64,000 bases of DNA from Euglena gracilis (GCA_039621445.1 CP154954.1:73747653-73811652), one strand, 5' to 3'; shown: positions 30,371 through 40,093, counted from the stretch's first letter. The notes: a model not told the origin generated them from the letters alone. Numbers and translations: made by a program.

Positions 30371-33336
30371 GCGGGCACCCAGACCGGTGCACGCTGGAGG
30401 AGGTGACACGAAGGGGGAGGGAGAAAAAAACCTGGTTCGGGACACATTTTTCAGGGCCACCCCCAGGGACCGGGGGGGCCACAGGCGAGGTCAAGCCGGC
30501 ACACCTGGGGCAGGTGGGGAGAGCGGACCAGCCCAGGCGGATGCTGGACCTGTTCTGCGGGACAGGTTCAGTGGGGGACGTCTACCGCAGCCTGGGTTAC
30601 CAGGTCACGTCGGTGGACGTGGACCCCAGGTGGCGGCCAGAAATTTGTGTTGACGTGTTAAAATGGAATTTTCAAAAACAGTTCCAGCCTGGGGATTTTG
30701 AGGTGGTGGTGTGCGGGGTCCCCTGCACCGAATTCAGCCTGGCCCTGACCACCAGGGAACGGGGTTTAAAATTGGCTGATCGGCTGGTGCAGCGGGCCCT
30801 GGCGATCATCAGGTACCTCTGCCCACAGCGGTGGTGGCTGGAAAACCCCCGGTACGGGTACCTGCGGACCCGCAGGTACATGGCAGGGATCCCACACGTG
30901 GACGTGGATTACTGCCAGTATGCAGACTGGGGCTACCAGAAGCCCACCAGGATATGGGGCAGCCCCCATGTCCTGGGTCTCCGGCCACGGGTGTGTGACG
31001 GCCGGACCTGCACCAACCTGGAAAGCCCAGTACCTGAGGGGGGACGAAAGGGACGGCACAAAATTCGGCTCAGCAGCAAACACCAAAACCTGCCCAGGCA
31101 CCTGAAATATCGGATCCCAGAGGCGCTCATCCGTGACCTGGCCACAGCACCGGCACCGGAGGCCCACGCTGCCGGGTCTCCGGAGCCAGAGCGGGACCCC
31201 CAGACAGAACGAGGGGTGCCCTCGGTCTTGCTCCGTGAGGTGGGGCAGGGTGCCAGTGAACGGCAGCTGCTGATGCGGGTGCAGGCCAGGGGGCCAGACG
31301 GACAGACCCACTTCATCAACGCCCTCATTGACACAGGGGCAGAGGTGAACCTGGTCCGAAGAGGCATGCTACCCAGCACATACCTCCTGCCTGCCCCCAA
31401 CCCCCTGTCCCTGGTGACGGCTAGTGGAGCCAAGATGGAAGGGGGGGAACGTGAGGCAACCCTGGGCCTGGTCCTCCGGCGGGAGGGGGGCCTGGGTCAG
31501 GGGGAAGGGGCCCTGTGGACGGCAACAGCCTCCTTCTATGAGGCAGAAATCCACGCGGAGGCCATCATCGGCTTTCCGTGGCTGGAGGAAAACCGGCTCG
31601 GGGTGTTTCCACATCTCCGAGCCTTGGCATTGAGGGGAGAGCAGGTGGTCCTCCTTCGGGGACATGATGCGGAGGGTGAGCAAGTTCAGCCAGCAGCCCA
31701 CAAAAAGGCACAAAAGCGAGTGAGATACCTGAAAATGGTGGAGAAAGTCAGAGCACTGCGGCTTGCTTTGCCAGAGGCGGCCCTGGGGGAGGACACCGAG
31801 GAGCCTGAGTGGGAGGAAAACCCCCTGCACGAGGATGAGGCGACCCAGGAGACAGTGGCCAAGGAACTCCTGCGGGCAGCCCGGGAGGTCGAAGCACGGG
31901 CAGCCCAAGGGGTCATCCTTGTTCCCGAAGGGGAACAGGTGACCAGCCAGCGGGCTGAGGAGCTCCGGGCAGCCCTCCGGAGGGACTTCGAGGGGGAGGT
32001 TCTCCGAGACAGGATTTGGGGGGAAAGAATCGTTCGGGGGCCCCTGGGGGAAGGGAAAATCGAATTAAAACCGGGATCTGTGGCAAAGAAACAGAGGCCC
32101 ATCCACCTGACGGGGGAGAGGCACAGGGCCTTGTGTGACCTAGTGGATGAGTGGGTTCGGGACAAGAAGGTGGAGGAGGGGGTGCCAAGTGCCTGGAGCA
32201 GCCCCACATTCGTGGTGGCCAAGAAACAGGGGAAGTGGCGTGGGGTTGTGGATTTCCGGGCACTAAACGAGGCCACAGTGACGGATGCTTACCCCCTCCC
32301 CAGGATTGAAGACATCCTGGTGAACCAGGGACGGAGGTACCTGTTCTCCGTCCTTGATCACAAGGATGCCTTCCATCAGGTGCCCCTGCACGAAGACTCA
32401 CGCCCAGACACCTGCTGCAGCACCCCCCGAGGGTCCAAGCAGTGGTGTGTGGTCGTGATGGGCCTGAAAAATGGAGTGGCCATTTTTCAGCGGGTGATCG
32501 ACTACTCGCTGAGGGATGTGGCTGATGTCGCCAACCCATATGTTGACGACATCATCGTGGGGACCGAGTGGTGTGGCACGGAGGAAGCTACCCTGGAGGC
32601 ACACGACCAGGACATAAGGCGAGTGTTGGGGGCACTGCGGGAACACCGCCTGGTCGTGGACAAAAACAAGTGCCGCTTCTTCGTAAGAGAAGTGGAGTTC
32701 TGTGGCCACATCCTGGGGGGAGGAAAACGGAGGCCAGCCCCGGGCAAACTCATGGCGCTGGAGAAGTGGGAGGAGCCCCGCACGATCACAGCCCTCAGGG
32801 GTTTTCTGGGCTTCACCAACTACTACTCCAGCTACGTGAAGGAGTATGCCCGGTATGCAGCCCCCCTGATGGAACTCCTCAAGGTGGGACGTGTGGAAAG
32901 GAAAAAAGGCAGCAAAAAACCTGTGAAATTCGGCCAAGTGGAACGGGAGGCCTTCACCGCCCTGAAGCAGGAGCTCCTCCGGGGATTGGAGCTCCACACC
33001 ATCAACCCGGACCAGCCATTCATCCTCCGGGTTGATGCGAGCGACAAGGCGGTGGGGGCAGCCCTGGAACAGTTTTTGGAGCCAACAGAGGGGATGCCCA
33101 CAGCCGTGGAAGCCACTACACGGAAAACCGTGCCTGTGGCCTTCTGCTCCAGGAAACTCACGGCTGGACAGGTGAAAAGCTGGTCTCCGCGAGAGAAGGA
33201 GACCTACGCCATCATCCTGGCCCTCCAGAAATGGGCCTCCTACACCGGCCTGCAGCCGGTGTTGGTCCTCACGGACCACATGTCCCTGGAGGCCTGGGCC
33301 AAGGAAACCCTGGACACGCCCAGCGGACCTGCGTGA
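30328..33336 (+). CDS. pol: Element C pol: C5 DNA methyltransferase, protease, RT, RNase H
   Basis: 1002 codons. Residues about 70-235 form a C5-cytosine methyltransferase: LDLFCGTGSVGD (motif I, from about 73), SVDVDP (II), GVPCTEFS with the catalytic Cys (IV, about 130-137), WWLENPR (VI, about 169-175), and QKPTRIWGSP (VIII-like, about 203-212). The usual PPC is VPC. There is no obvious C-terminal target-recognition domain, so the enzyme is compact. Protease: ALIDTGAE (about 331-338). RT with YVDD at 738-741 (32539-32550). RNase H: LRVDASD (about 898-904). The frame stops at TGA 33334-33336; the integrase continues in the same frame, so this is a single nonsense change. Confidence 0.9.
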   Translation: MCRGTKWPITAFLLCGHPDRCTLEEVTRRGREKKTWFGTHFSGPPPGTGGATGEVKPAHLGQVGRADQPRRMLDLFCGTGSVGDVYRSLGYQVTSVDVDPRWRPEICVDVLKWNFQKQFQPGDFEVVVCGVPCTEFSLALTTRERGLKLADRLVQRALAIIRYLCPQRWWLENPRYGYLRTRRYMAGIPHVDVDYCQYADWGYQKPTRIWGSPHVLGLRPRVCDGRTCTNLESPVPEGGRKGRHKIRLSSKHQNLPRHLKYRIPEALIRDLATAPAPEAHAAGSPEPERDPQTERGVPSVLLREVGQGASERQLLMRVQARGPDGQTHFINALIDTGAEVNLVRRGMLPSTYLLPAPNPLSLVTASGAKMEGGEREATLGLVLRREGGLGQGEGALWTATASFYEAEIHAEAIIGFPWLEENRLGVFPHLRALALRGEQVVLLRGHDAEGEQVQPAAHKKAQKRVRYLKMVEKVRALRLALPEAALGEDTEEPEWEENPLHEDEATQETVAKELLRAAREVEARAAQGVILVPEGEQVTSQRAEELRAALRRDFEGEVLRDRIWGERIVRGPLGEGKIELKPGSVAKKQRPIHLTGERHRALCDLVDEWVRDKKVEEGVPSAWSSPTFVVAKKQGKWRGVVDFRALNEATVTDAYPLPRIEDILVNQGRRYLFSVLDHKDAFHQVPLHEDSRPDTCCSTPRGSKQWCVVVMGLKNGVAIFQRVIDYSLRDVADVANPYVDDIIVGTEWCGTEEATLEAHDQDIRRVLGALREHRLVVDKNKCRFFVREVEFCGHILGGGKRRPAPGKLMALEKWEEPRTITALRGFLGFTNYYSSYVKEYARYAAPLMELLKVGRVERKKGSKKPVKFGQVEREAFTALKQELLRGLELHTINPDQPFILRVDASDKAVGAALEQFLEPTEGMPTAVEATTRKTVPVAFCSRKLTAGQVKSWSPREKETYAIILALQKWASYTGLQPVLVLTDHMSLEAWAKETLDTPSGPA

Positions 33337-33357
33337 AGGCGGGGACGCTGGCATGAA

Positions 33358-35562
33358 ATGTTCTCCCGGTTTGACCTTCACGTGGTCTACATCCCGGGAA
33401 AGGAAAACGTGGTGGCGGATGCCCTCAGCCGGTGGGCATATCCTGCTTCCAAGGCATTTGCCGACATCAGCCTCCACGGGAGCGAGGAGGATGATGAGGC
33501 AATGAGGGCCATGATCGAAGAAGAACGGAGGGAAGAGCGGGAATGCGGGACACCGCACGGAGGGGAGGAACTCCACGTAACAACACGCAGCGGGAGAGAC
33601 ACATCGCAGGCGGAACGGGCAGCACAGCACAAACCTGGCCCCAGCCCCACAGAGGGGGAGGGGGCTGAGGATTCAGTGCCAGGGGGCCCTGGCCCTGACC
33701 CCACAGGGGGGGAGGGGCCTGTGGACGCCCCCTCGGGAGATTCGGGTCCCATCCTCGCGGGAGGGGAGGGGCCTGGGGTACCTGGGTTGGACACGCGGGA
33801 GACACGAGGTTCCCCACGTGCCCATCTTTTCGTGGATGAATTCGGGAATGAACAGCCGGCAAGAAGGGGGGGACCTGAGGAACACCAACCAGGGCGAAGA
33901 GTTCTGAGTGAGGACCTGCAGCCAAACCACCTCATCGATGATCCCCACGGGGGGGATCTCGGGGAACCTGTGGGGGAACCAATTTCACTTTCTCCAGACA
34001 CGGGGGTGCACACCCAGGAGGAGGTGGAGGAGGATCCCACCATCCCAGTGATGGAAAGGGATTGGTCTCGGGCATACGGGACATGCCCGGTGTGGGGGCC
34101 TATTTATGCAAGTGTGCAGGCCCCTGCGGGAGATTGGCCTGAGGGAGTCCGTTTGTACGGGGACAAAATGTACACGGACGGGCTCCTCTGCGTGCCCACC
34201 AGCCTGATGGGGCTCGTGGTCCGGGCCCACCACGGGGACGCGGGCCACCCGGGAGCCTCCAGGCTCTGGCATCAAATGGGGCGGTGGTACAGGTTCGCAG
34301 ATCCAAGGGGGGCAGAGAAAATCACCCAAGGCATCCAGCGGCAATGTGAAATCTGCCAAGCCTGTGACCCCTCTCGAGCACCTTTCAAGTGTGCTCTCGA
34401 AGCCACCCCTGTGCCACCGTTCCTCATGGACAGTGTGGCAGTGGACCTGTTCGCCATGCCTGAGGTGACCCACGAGGGCCAGGTGTATGATTATCTGGCC
34501 CTTTGCGTGGACCGTGAGAGTGGGTGGACAGTGGCCACCCCCCACAAGTACAAGGGCCTGACAGCTGAGGTGGTGGCCAAGGCCATGTTCCGCCACTGGG
34601 ACATGTTCGGGGTGCCCTCTGTGGTGACCTCGGACCGTGGCCCCCACTTTGCTTCGGCTTGGTGGCAAACAATGTGCGCCGCCATGGGGGTGAGGCGTGC
34701 CTACGGGCAGGCCTACCACCACCAGGCCAACGGTCGGGCAGAGGTGGCAGGCCAACGGGTGATGAACACCCTGTCCAAGCTCATCGCTGACCTGTCGGAG
34801 AAGGAGGCCTCATGGGTGGTGCTGTTACCCAAGGCCCTCCGGCACCTGCACGATGTGCCAGGGGAGTCCGGCTTGTCGCCCTACGAGGTGGTCTTCGGGC
34901 GGCATCGGCCACTCCAAGGCCTGCCCCACCAGCCCCCACGAGAGGCCGAGGGGGCAGCCAACTTCATGGCACGGATGCGGGCTATGGACGAGAAGGTGGC
35001 CTCCACCCTGAACGCCCTGCACGCCAAGAGGTGGGCTTCCATCAACGCCAGGAGAAGGGACCCACCTCCCCTGGAGGTCGGTGCCAAGGTGTGGTACCGC
35101 CCCGAGACACAGCCGAGCACAGACAAGCTAGCCACCAAGTGGAAAAGGGGGACGGTGGTGGCCCGCCGGGGTCGCCACTCCTATGTGGTGGAGCTGGCTC
35201 CAGGGGCCCGCCAAGAGGCACACCGGAGCCAGCTCAAGCTCCACACGGAGGATGAGTTCTCCACCGACCCCCTCCCACTTTTCTATTTCAACGACAAGGC
35301 GGCCCCCCTGGAGGTGGGCCCGGATGAGTGGGTGGTGGAGGAGATCGTGGGCAGCCGGAACAACCCGGAAACGGGCGTCCCAGAATTTCAGGTGAGGTGG
35401 AAAAATTGGGATCCGACGGATCTCCAATGGCTACCATGGTCGGATTTCTTCCCATCCTACAACGAGGATGTGGTGGACTATTGTGCAGCCAAGGGGATCC
35501 CGTTGGAGGTGGTGGGACTTCTCCGCCCCGGGAGGAACGGGGGGCGGGGTCGAAGGCAATAG
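33358..35562 (+). CDS. pol: Element C pol: RNase H end, integrase, chromodomain
   Basis: 734 codons, in frame with the preceding ORF across the TGA at 33334-33336. It begins with the RNase H tail (HVVYIPGKENVVADALSRW). A disordered acidic linker of about 200 residues precedes the zinc finger (HHGDAGHPG ... CEICQAC). The integrase core has D363, D426 and E462 with 35 residues between the last two, an intact DD35E triad. A C-terminal barrel (GAKVWYRP) leads to a chromodomain at about 655-705 (EWVVEEIV ... FQVRWKNWDPTDLQWLPW). It would integrate cDNA and steer it to marked chromatin. Confidence 0.92.
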   Translation: MFSRFDLHVVYIPGKENVVADALSRWAYPASKAFADISLHGSEEDDEAMRAMIEEERREERECGTPHGGEELHVTTRSGRDTSQAERAAQHKPGPSPTEGEGAEDSVPGGPGPDPTGGEGPVDAPSGDSGPILAGGEGPGVPGLDTRETRGSPRAHLFVDEFGNEQPARRGGPEEHQPGRRVLSEDLQPNHLIDDPHGGDLGEPVGEPISLSPDTGVHTQEEVEEDPTIPVMERDWSRAYGTCPVWGPIYASVQAPAGDWPEGVRLYGDKMYTDGLLCVPTSLMGLVVRAHHGDAGHPGASRLWHQMGRWYRFADPRGAEKITQGIQRQCEICQACDPSRAPFKCALEATPVPPFLMDSVAVDLFAMPEVTHEGQVYDYLALCVDRESGWTVATPHKYKGLTAEVVAKAMFRHWDMFGVPSVVTSDRGPHFASAWWQTMCAAMGVRRAYGQAYHHQANGRAEVAGQRVMNTLSKLIADLSEKEASWVVLLPKALRHLHDVPGESGLSPYEVVFGRHRPLQGLPHQPPREAEGAANFMARMRAMDEKVASTLNALHAKRWASINARRRDPPPLEVGAKVWYRPETQPSTDKLATKWKRGTVVARRGRHSYVVELAPGARQEAHRSQLKLHTEDEFSTDPLPLFYFNDKAAPLEVGPDEWVVEEIVGSRNNPETGVPEFQVRWKNWDPTDLQWLPWSDFFPSYNEDVVDYCAAKGIPLEVVGLLRPGRNGGRGRRQ

Positions 35563-37107
35563 GGGGAGGGTTTGAGGTGGAAGCGGGGGGACGTTGGGTA
35601 CGGGGACTGTGGTGGTGGCGGAGCACCCCTACGTCCATGGCCCTGATTCTGATTTTGTTTGTGTGATTGTTATTTGTGTCTTCGCAGGTTCAACTTCAAT
35701 TTCAAATCCAGATTTCAAACCCATGCGACCACCCCTTGGCTACGGGTGTGGGGCCGGTGGCCCCAGAAGCCGGGGGCCTGGTGGCCCTCTCAAGGGGACA
35801 GGACGCCCGGGCGGGGCGAGGAGGCCACACAACTGCACGGGGGGGGGCTCCCATCCCCAAGGGCCCCTGGGGGGCCCACATTCTCCCCCCCCCAGGGCTG
35901 GCCTCGCCCAACACCCGCGGCCACAGAGCGCCCGCCCAGGGCGAGTGCCCCCCGGCGCCCACTCGCCGCACGTGCTCAACACCGCACGGTGCGGCACCCG
36001 GGCGCCGAGGGGGCCCACGAGGCCGCTAGGACCCAAGGAGGGGCCTCGAGCCTCTGCATTCTTTCAGTTCTGCCCTTCACATCACCGGTTTGATTTCTTT
36101 TTCGATTTCAGTTTTGAATTTTGGAGGGCCCCGCCAAGGCGGGGGGGTTGACGGCGGACACCCCTCCTCGGCCCACCATGCCGGGGGGGGGGGGGGCACC
36201 TACCATTTTAACCAATTTTTGATGGTTTGCCACACACCTCTTCAGCCCACCGTGCCGAGGGAGGGGGGGGCCTGCCAATTCTTCCCGATCTTTGACGGTT
36301 GGCTGCCCCCCTCATCGGCCAACCGTGCCGACGGAAAGGCGGGGGGGGCGCCTGGGCGCCTGCCGATTTTTTTTGCGGTCGTCCACACCCCTCCTCGGCC
36401 AATTTTTGAAGTTAACCACGCCAGGGGGGGGGGCAAGCGCCAACCCCCCTCCACACCGGAGGGAGCGGGGGGGGGCAGCCCCCAGCCCCCCCTCTCAAGA
36501 GGACGGGCCACTGGCCAAGGCGGCCCAGCCCACAACACGGGGGGGGGGCAGCCCCGACCCCCTCCACGGGGGGGGGAGGGGGCAGCCCCCTCCTCCAAGG
36601 AACGGGCCCCACCCAAGGCGCCCCCACCAGCACGCACACCTGCCAAGCCCCCGGGGGCCTTTGGCCCCGGGATGCCGGGCAAGGCGGGGCGGCCCTGCTG
36701 TGTTGGTCAAATGTTTCCTTCCCAACATGCAAGAGCTTTCCACCCCAGGCCAAGCGGGGCCTGGGGGGGATCACAATTACACATTGGCATCGAGTGTTTC
36801 GGGGGGGGGGGGCAGTCCGCCCCTACCCATGGGCCAAGAAGGCTCACGGGACCGGAGGGGGACCGGAGGGGCCCCAAGCGGTGCCTCCCCGGGTCACGAG
36901 CCCGGAGGCGCCCGTCCCCCTTCTCGCCCCTCCCCTGTACCCCCTCGCCGACAGCACGCGCCACACACGGCACGTGGCGCCACCGCTTGTGCGTTTCAAC
37001 AAGAAAAAAATACAAATTTTTTCAGAGGCGGGAAAGCAAAAAGGGGGGGGGGGCGGCACCTCGGACCGGCAAAGGAGTCCAATTTAAATTGCACGGCAAT
37101 TTTTTTT
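35563..37107. other. Element C 3' non-coding GC-rich region
   Basis: No credible gene. Contains a splice-acceptor-like TTGTGTCTTCGCAG (35675-35688). From about 36150 to 36450 there are degenerate units of roughly 70-90 bp that pair long G runs with GGCCAACC/GCCCACC-type sequence. Long open frames here (up to about 340 codons) are Gly/Pro/Arg low-complexity by-products of GC content. Confidence 0.6.
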
Positions 37108-37118
37108 GAGGAGGGGAG
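37108..37118 (+). promoter_or_regulatory. Element C polypurine tract
   Basis: GAGGAGGGGAG follows an 8-T run and abuts the 3' LTR, the expected site of plus-strand priming. Confidence 0.85.
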
Positions 37119-37756
37119 TGTCCGCGGTCCGAGGGTGCCCGCCCCAAGGAGGGGGCCCAAAGGGGCCACGAAGGGCCGCGAGGGGGATCCAAGGCCCCCA
37201 AGGGCCTTTTGAGGCCCCACTGGCCCCCAATGGGGCCCCACAGCCCATTTTGACCAAGCCAAGGGAAGGTAAAGGAGGGGGCAGGTTGAGGGGGCGAACA
37301 GGCAACCCCCAAGGGGATGCGCAAGCCCTGCTGGGCTTTGCGCAAGCATGCGCACCCCCTTGGTGGGCGCTCAGATGGCGCAATTCATTAAGAATTGCGC
37401 AACGTATACCAAGTAGCCCCCCTGTAGCCCCCCTCCAATTGTACATTTTCTGTTCACATGGCTCTGTTCACATACTGCCATTTGTGTTCACCAATTGTTT
37501 GCTTGCAAGGGAATTCAAGGACATATCAAGGAAATACAAATAACAAATTTCAAGTTCAAGTCTCATTGATCAAGAATTCAAGTTCATTTGTTGAGGCAAC
37601 GCCACCATCCTTGCCAACACACACCCCTACCCCACTTTTCCTCCAAGGGGAAAACCCCCACCAGGTGGGCCCGACGGGCTCAAATTTAAACGATCCTACG
37701 CGGGTTGCGCCGCCAGGGGTCCCTTCACAGGGACCTCAGGAGGGGCAACCCCTACA
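37119..37756 (+). repeat. Element C 3' LTR
   Basis: 638 bp, TGTCCGCGG ... CCCCTACA, matching 24698-25356 along its length. It is followed by the ACTG duplication. Confidence 0.93.
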
Positions 37757-38569
37757 ACTGGTAGCGGAAATCGCTAAACCGCCCTGGGATGAACCTGGGT
37801 CTGTGTCACACACTCTGCGCTCTGGTTGGAAGCATCCAAGAGCCCCCCCCCCCCCCGCCACCACCCCTCTATCAATGGCCACGCGGACGGAAACTGTCTG
37901 CAAGAGATAATCGCCTCTTATTGCGTCGTGAAGGAGCTACTGCTGTGAAGACCTTGGCTGCCGGGAAACCTGGCAAGCCGCTAAGTGACACACAGCACAC
38001 AGCGCGCACGCCGTAATAATAGGCCAACTTGTCACTTTTCGGCCAATAAGGCCGCCTAAGGCTGCCAGACAGCAAAAATTCTGTTCTGGCCTAAGCCAGC
38101 CCCCCTCTCCTCCCTACTTTCCCCCCACCCCCGCAAAGCTGTCGCCGGCAGTCGCTTTTGTAAGTAGGCTTTTGTTTCCTAGTGCGGATATGACCGCCTA
38201 GGAGCCCTATCCGGGTAGGACCAGGATAGGAGCCTGCCCCCCCCCTTCCACACCTCTCCACTTGGGTTTTCAGCGAATCGCTTGACCAACCCCGCGTGCC
38301 TTTGGCACACCCAAAGCGGGTGGATGGGACACTTTGTCAGGAAACCTGCCAAGCCCCGTTTCCCACAGTGGGCTTTTTCAAACCCCACCTAAACCGAAAC
38401 GGCTAATAGGTAACCGCGAAACGCGGCTAACCTTTTGCGCGTTTTTGGGGTTTGGGTGGATGCCACTGTGCGGAAAGGAGAGACACCGAATGGAGAAGTG
38501 AACCCCACTTGGGGCAGCCTGACTGGACCTGGGAATCCCTGGTCCAAGAAGGAAATCGGGCGTAGCCCT
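37757..38569 (+). other. Element B 3' non-coding region
   Basis: No gene. It holds the second ACTG, hairpins such as CCGCG-AAA-CGCGG (38414-38426), and a pyrimidine tract ending in TTTTCAG at 38274, a candidate splice acceptor. Confidence 0.6.
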
Positions 38570-38579
38570 GGGAGGGGGA
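38570..38579 (+). promoter_or_regulatory. Element B polypurine tract
   Basis: GGGAGGGGGA immediately precedes the 3' LTR. Confidence 0.8.
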
Positions 38580-39007
38580 TGTGTACCAGGCACGTCCCAG
38601 CTCTGTAGGATATCTGCAGAGTGGGTTCTGTGACGGTCACACCACTGTGGAAAACCACAGCTGGTAGGATCGTGGCAGACCCTTCTGGGATCTGCCCCTG
38701 GACACGTCAGCACTTTTCTCTCCTTCCCCCACAGGTGGTATTCTTCACTGTCATTCTTCCAAAGTTTGACCATTGGTTTTGTCAGAGGGAAAAACCCTCG
38801 GAACAGTCGAACTTGATCTCAGAAGAAACTTCTGAGTCTTTGCTTTGTGCTTTGCTCCTTGGGGAATTCGGAAGAAAAGGGGAAAACCACTTTTTGTTAC
38901 TCCAAAGACTTTTCCCTATCATAAGTAGGCTGCGCACCAAGGCGAAAGCGAAAGGCTTTTACAGAAAGTTCCAAAAAGGGGAAAAGGGAAAGCTTTGGAC
39001 GTACACT
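38580..39007 (+). repeat. Element B 3' LTR
   Basis: 428 bp, nine substitutions from the 5' LTR by eye (about 2 percent), then GTATC. Confidence 0.92.
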
Positions 39008-39820
39008 GTATCTCCCCATTTTTCCTCCATGGAATTTATTTCCTGAATTAGATGATTGTTTAGGGGCTGGGTGGGTGGTGTTGGACATTTCACATTTGCC
39101 CATTTATATACAAAGCCCTTGCAGGGCTGTCCATTAGCTTCTGGGGGGCCTGTGAAGTACCCCACTTGTGGCGTTTTTGAAATTTCTGATCTTCTTGCTG
39201 AACTTTCTGGCCCCAGTGGCCTTGATTATAACGGCCTCAATGGCCTGATTCCGTTCTGGATCGCCATGCCCATTTGAAATATGTAGGGGTTCTTGGGGCC
39301 CCACCCTTGACCCCTGAGGGGTGATGTGATTGAGAGAGGGTGGGGAGGTTGTGTTTGACCTGTTCTGCCCCTGCCATGTCCTGTGGGGCCTTGGTGCTGG
39401 TGGCCACCTTGGCTTTTGTTCCAGCGACTTTTGTAAATGCGGATGCCTTCATGGCCGTTTGTGCCGTCATGGCATTAGTTGCCTCCATGGCCTGTGCGGT
39501 TTTGGTTGCCATTGCACCGCTTTGGTGTAAATTATGTTGTGGAATGTTGGCCCCCATGGCCCTGGCTCCCATGGCCGTAGTGGCCTGCTGGTTGTTGCTT
39601 CTGCCCCTTGCGGGTCTTCTGACCACTGTCTGCCAGGGTCCGTGGCCATCATTTTGGGGGGTTTGGGTGCTGGAATTTTCTGAGGGGAAATTTCATTTGG
39701 GGAAGGGGCAGCCACGGTTCGCCACAGTCGACCCGCGCCGTCAGGTTGTTCAGCTGCTGCTGCTGCCTCTTGAAGTTCCCCAGCGCTGTGCTTCTTTGAA
39801 GTTGCATCTTTCATTGAATT
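39008..39820 (-). pseudogene. DIRS element D2, gag-like ORF (first piece)
   Basis: The minus strand aligns with D1 gag: the end next to element B (39008-39110) matches D1 at about 56600-56690, and the AGELQEAAAAAE ... WRTVAAPSPN region matches the start of D1 gag. Two frames carry it (39467-39814 and 39237-39626). The protein is low-complexity and Gln/Ala/Met-rich. DIRS ORF1 proteins are poorly conserved but hold the gag position. Confidence 0.75.
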
Positions 39821-39929
39821 CTTTCGAAAAATTCAACAACTTTGATTTGAGGTTCTGCACGAGCGTGACTTTCTGGACAATTTGAATTGATTGATTGTCG
39901 TCTTCTTTTCTCAATTGATGAGGTATTTG

Positions 39930-40093
39930 ACGTTCCTTTCTTCTGAGTTGTCGAAGGGCAAATTAGGAATCAGCCAACTCTGGCGAAAAAAGGCACTAAG
40001 CAGAGACTCGTAAGCCAACGCACCCAAACAATACAAACACCGCCGGCGAGCAGGGCATGGCCTCACAAGGGCAAAGTGCGGAGCCCGAGGTGT
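39930..40093 (-). repeat. DIRS D2 5' terminal repeat
   Basis: Aligns with the D1 left inverted repeat (55281-55440): shared blocks include AATCAGCCAACTC, GGCACTAAGC, CCGCCGGCGAGCA and GCATGGCCTCACAA. The outermost end is GACACCTCGGGCTCCGCA on the minus strand. Confidence 0.75.

Larger units (their letters stand above)
24698..37756 (+). mobile_element. Element C: complete LTR chromovirus with two methyltransferase modules
   Basis: 13,059 bp. LTRs 24698-25356 and 37119-37756 begin TGT and end ACA and differ at roughly ten sites plus a few indels (one of about 17 bp). They are flanked by a perfect 4-bp duplication ACTG (24694-24697 and 37757-37760). A primer-binding site follows the 5' LTR, and a purine tract, GAGGAGGGGAG, precedes the 3' LTR. 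The interior reads gag, zinc knuckles, Dam-like module, C5 methyltransferase, protease, RT, RNase H, integrase, chromodomain, then 1.5 kb of GC-rich non-coding DNA. It is inserted in element B. GC content is much higher than in B. Confidence 0.95.
9015..39007 (+). mobile_element. Element B: large Ty3-like LTR retrotransposon (about 16.9 kb without nested C)
   Basis: Two 428-bp LTRs (9015-9442 and 38580-39007), nine differences by eye, are flanked by a perfect 5-bp duplication GTATC (9010-9014 and 39008-39012). A primer-binding site TGGTAGCAGA abuts the 5' LTR, and a purine tract GGGAGGGGGA abuts the 3' LTR. The interior reads gag, protease, Dam-like methyltransferase, RT, RNase H, integrase, chromodomain, then about 5.4 kb of unrecognised coding sequence. 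Element C is inserted at 24698-37756. Coding frames are rich in short perfect hairpins. The host site is DIRS D2 gag. Several stops and frameshifts make it non-autonomous now. Confidence 0.92.

Noticed and set aside
35594-37212. Several 120-340 codon frames downstream of C pol
   Set aside because: Low-complexity Gly/Pro/Ala/Arg frames in a GC-rich non-coding region just before the polypurine tract and LTR; no conserved motif.
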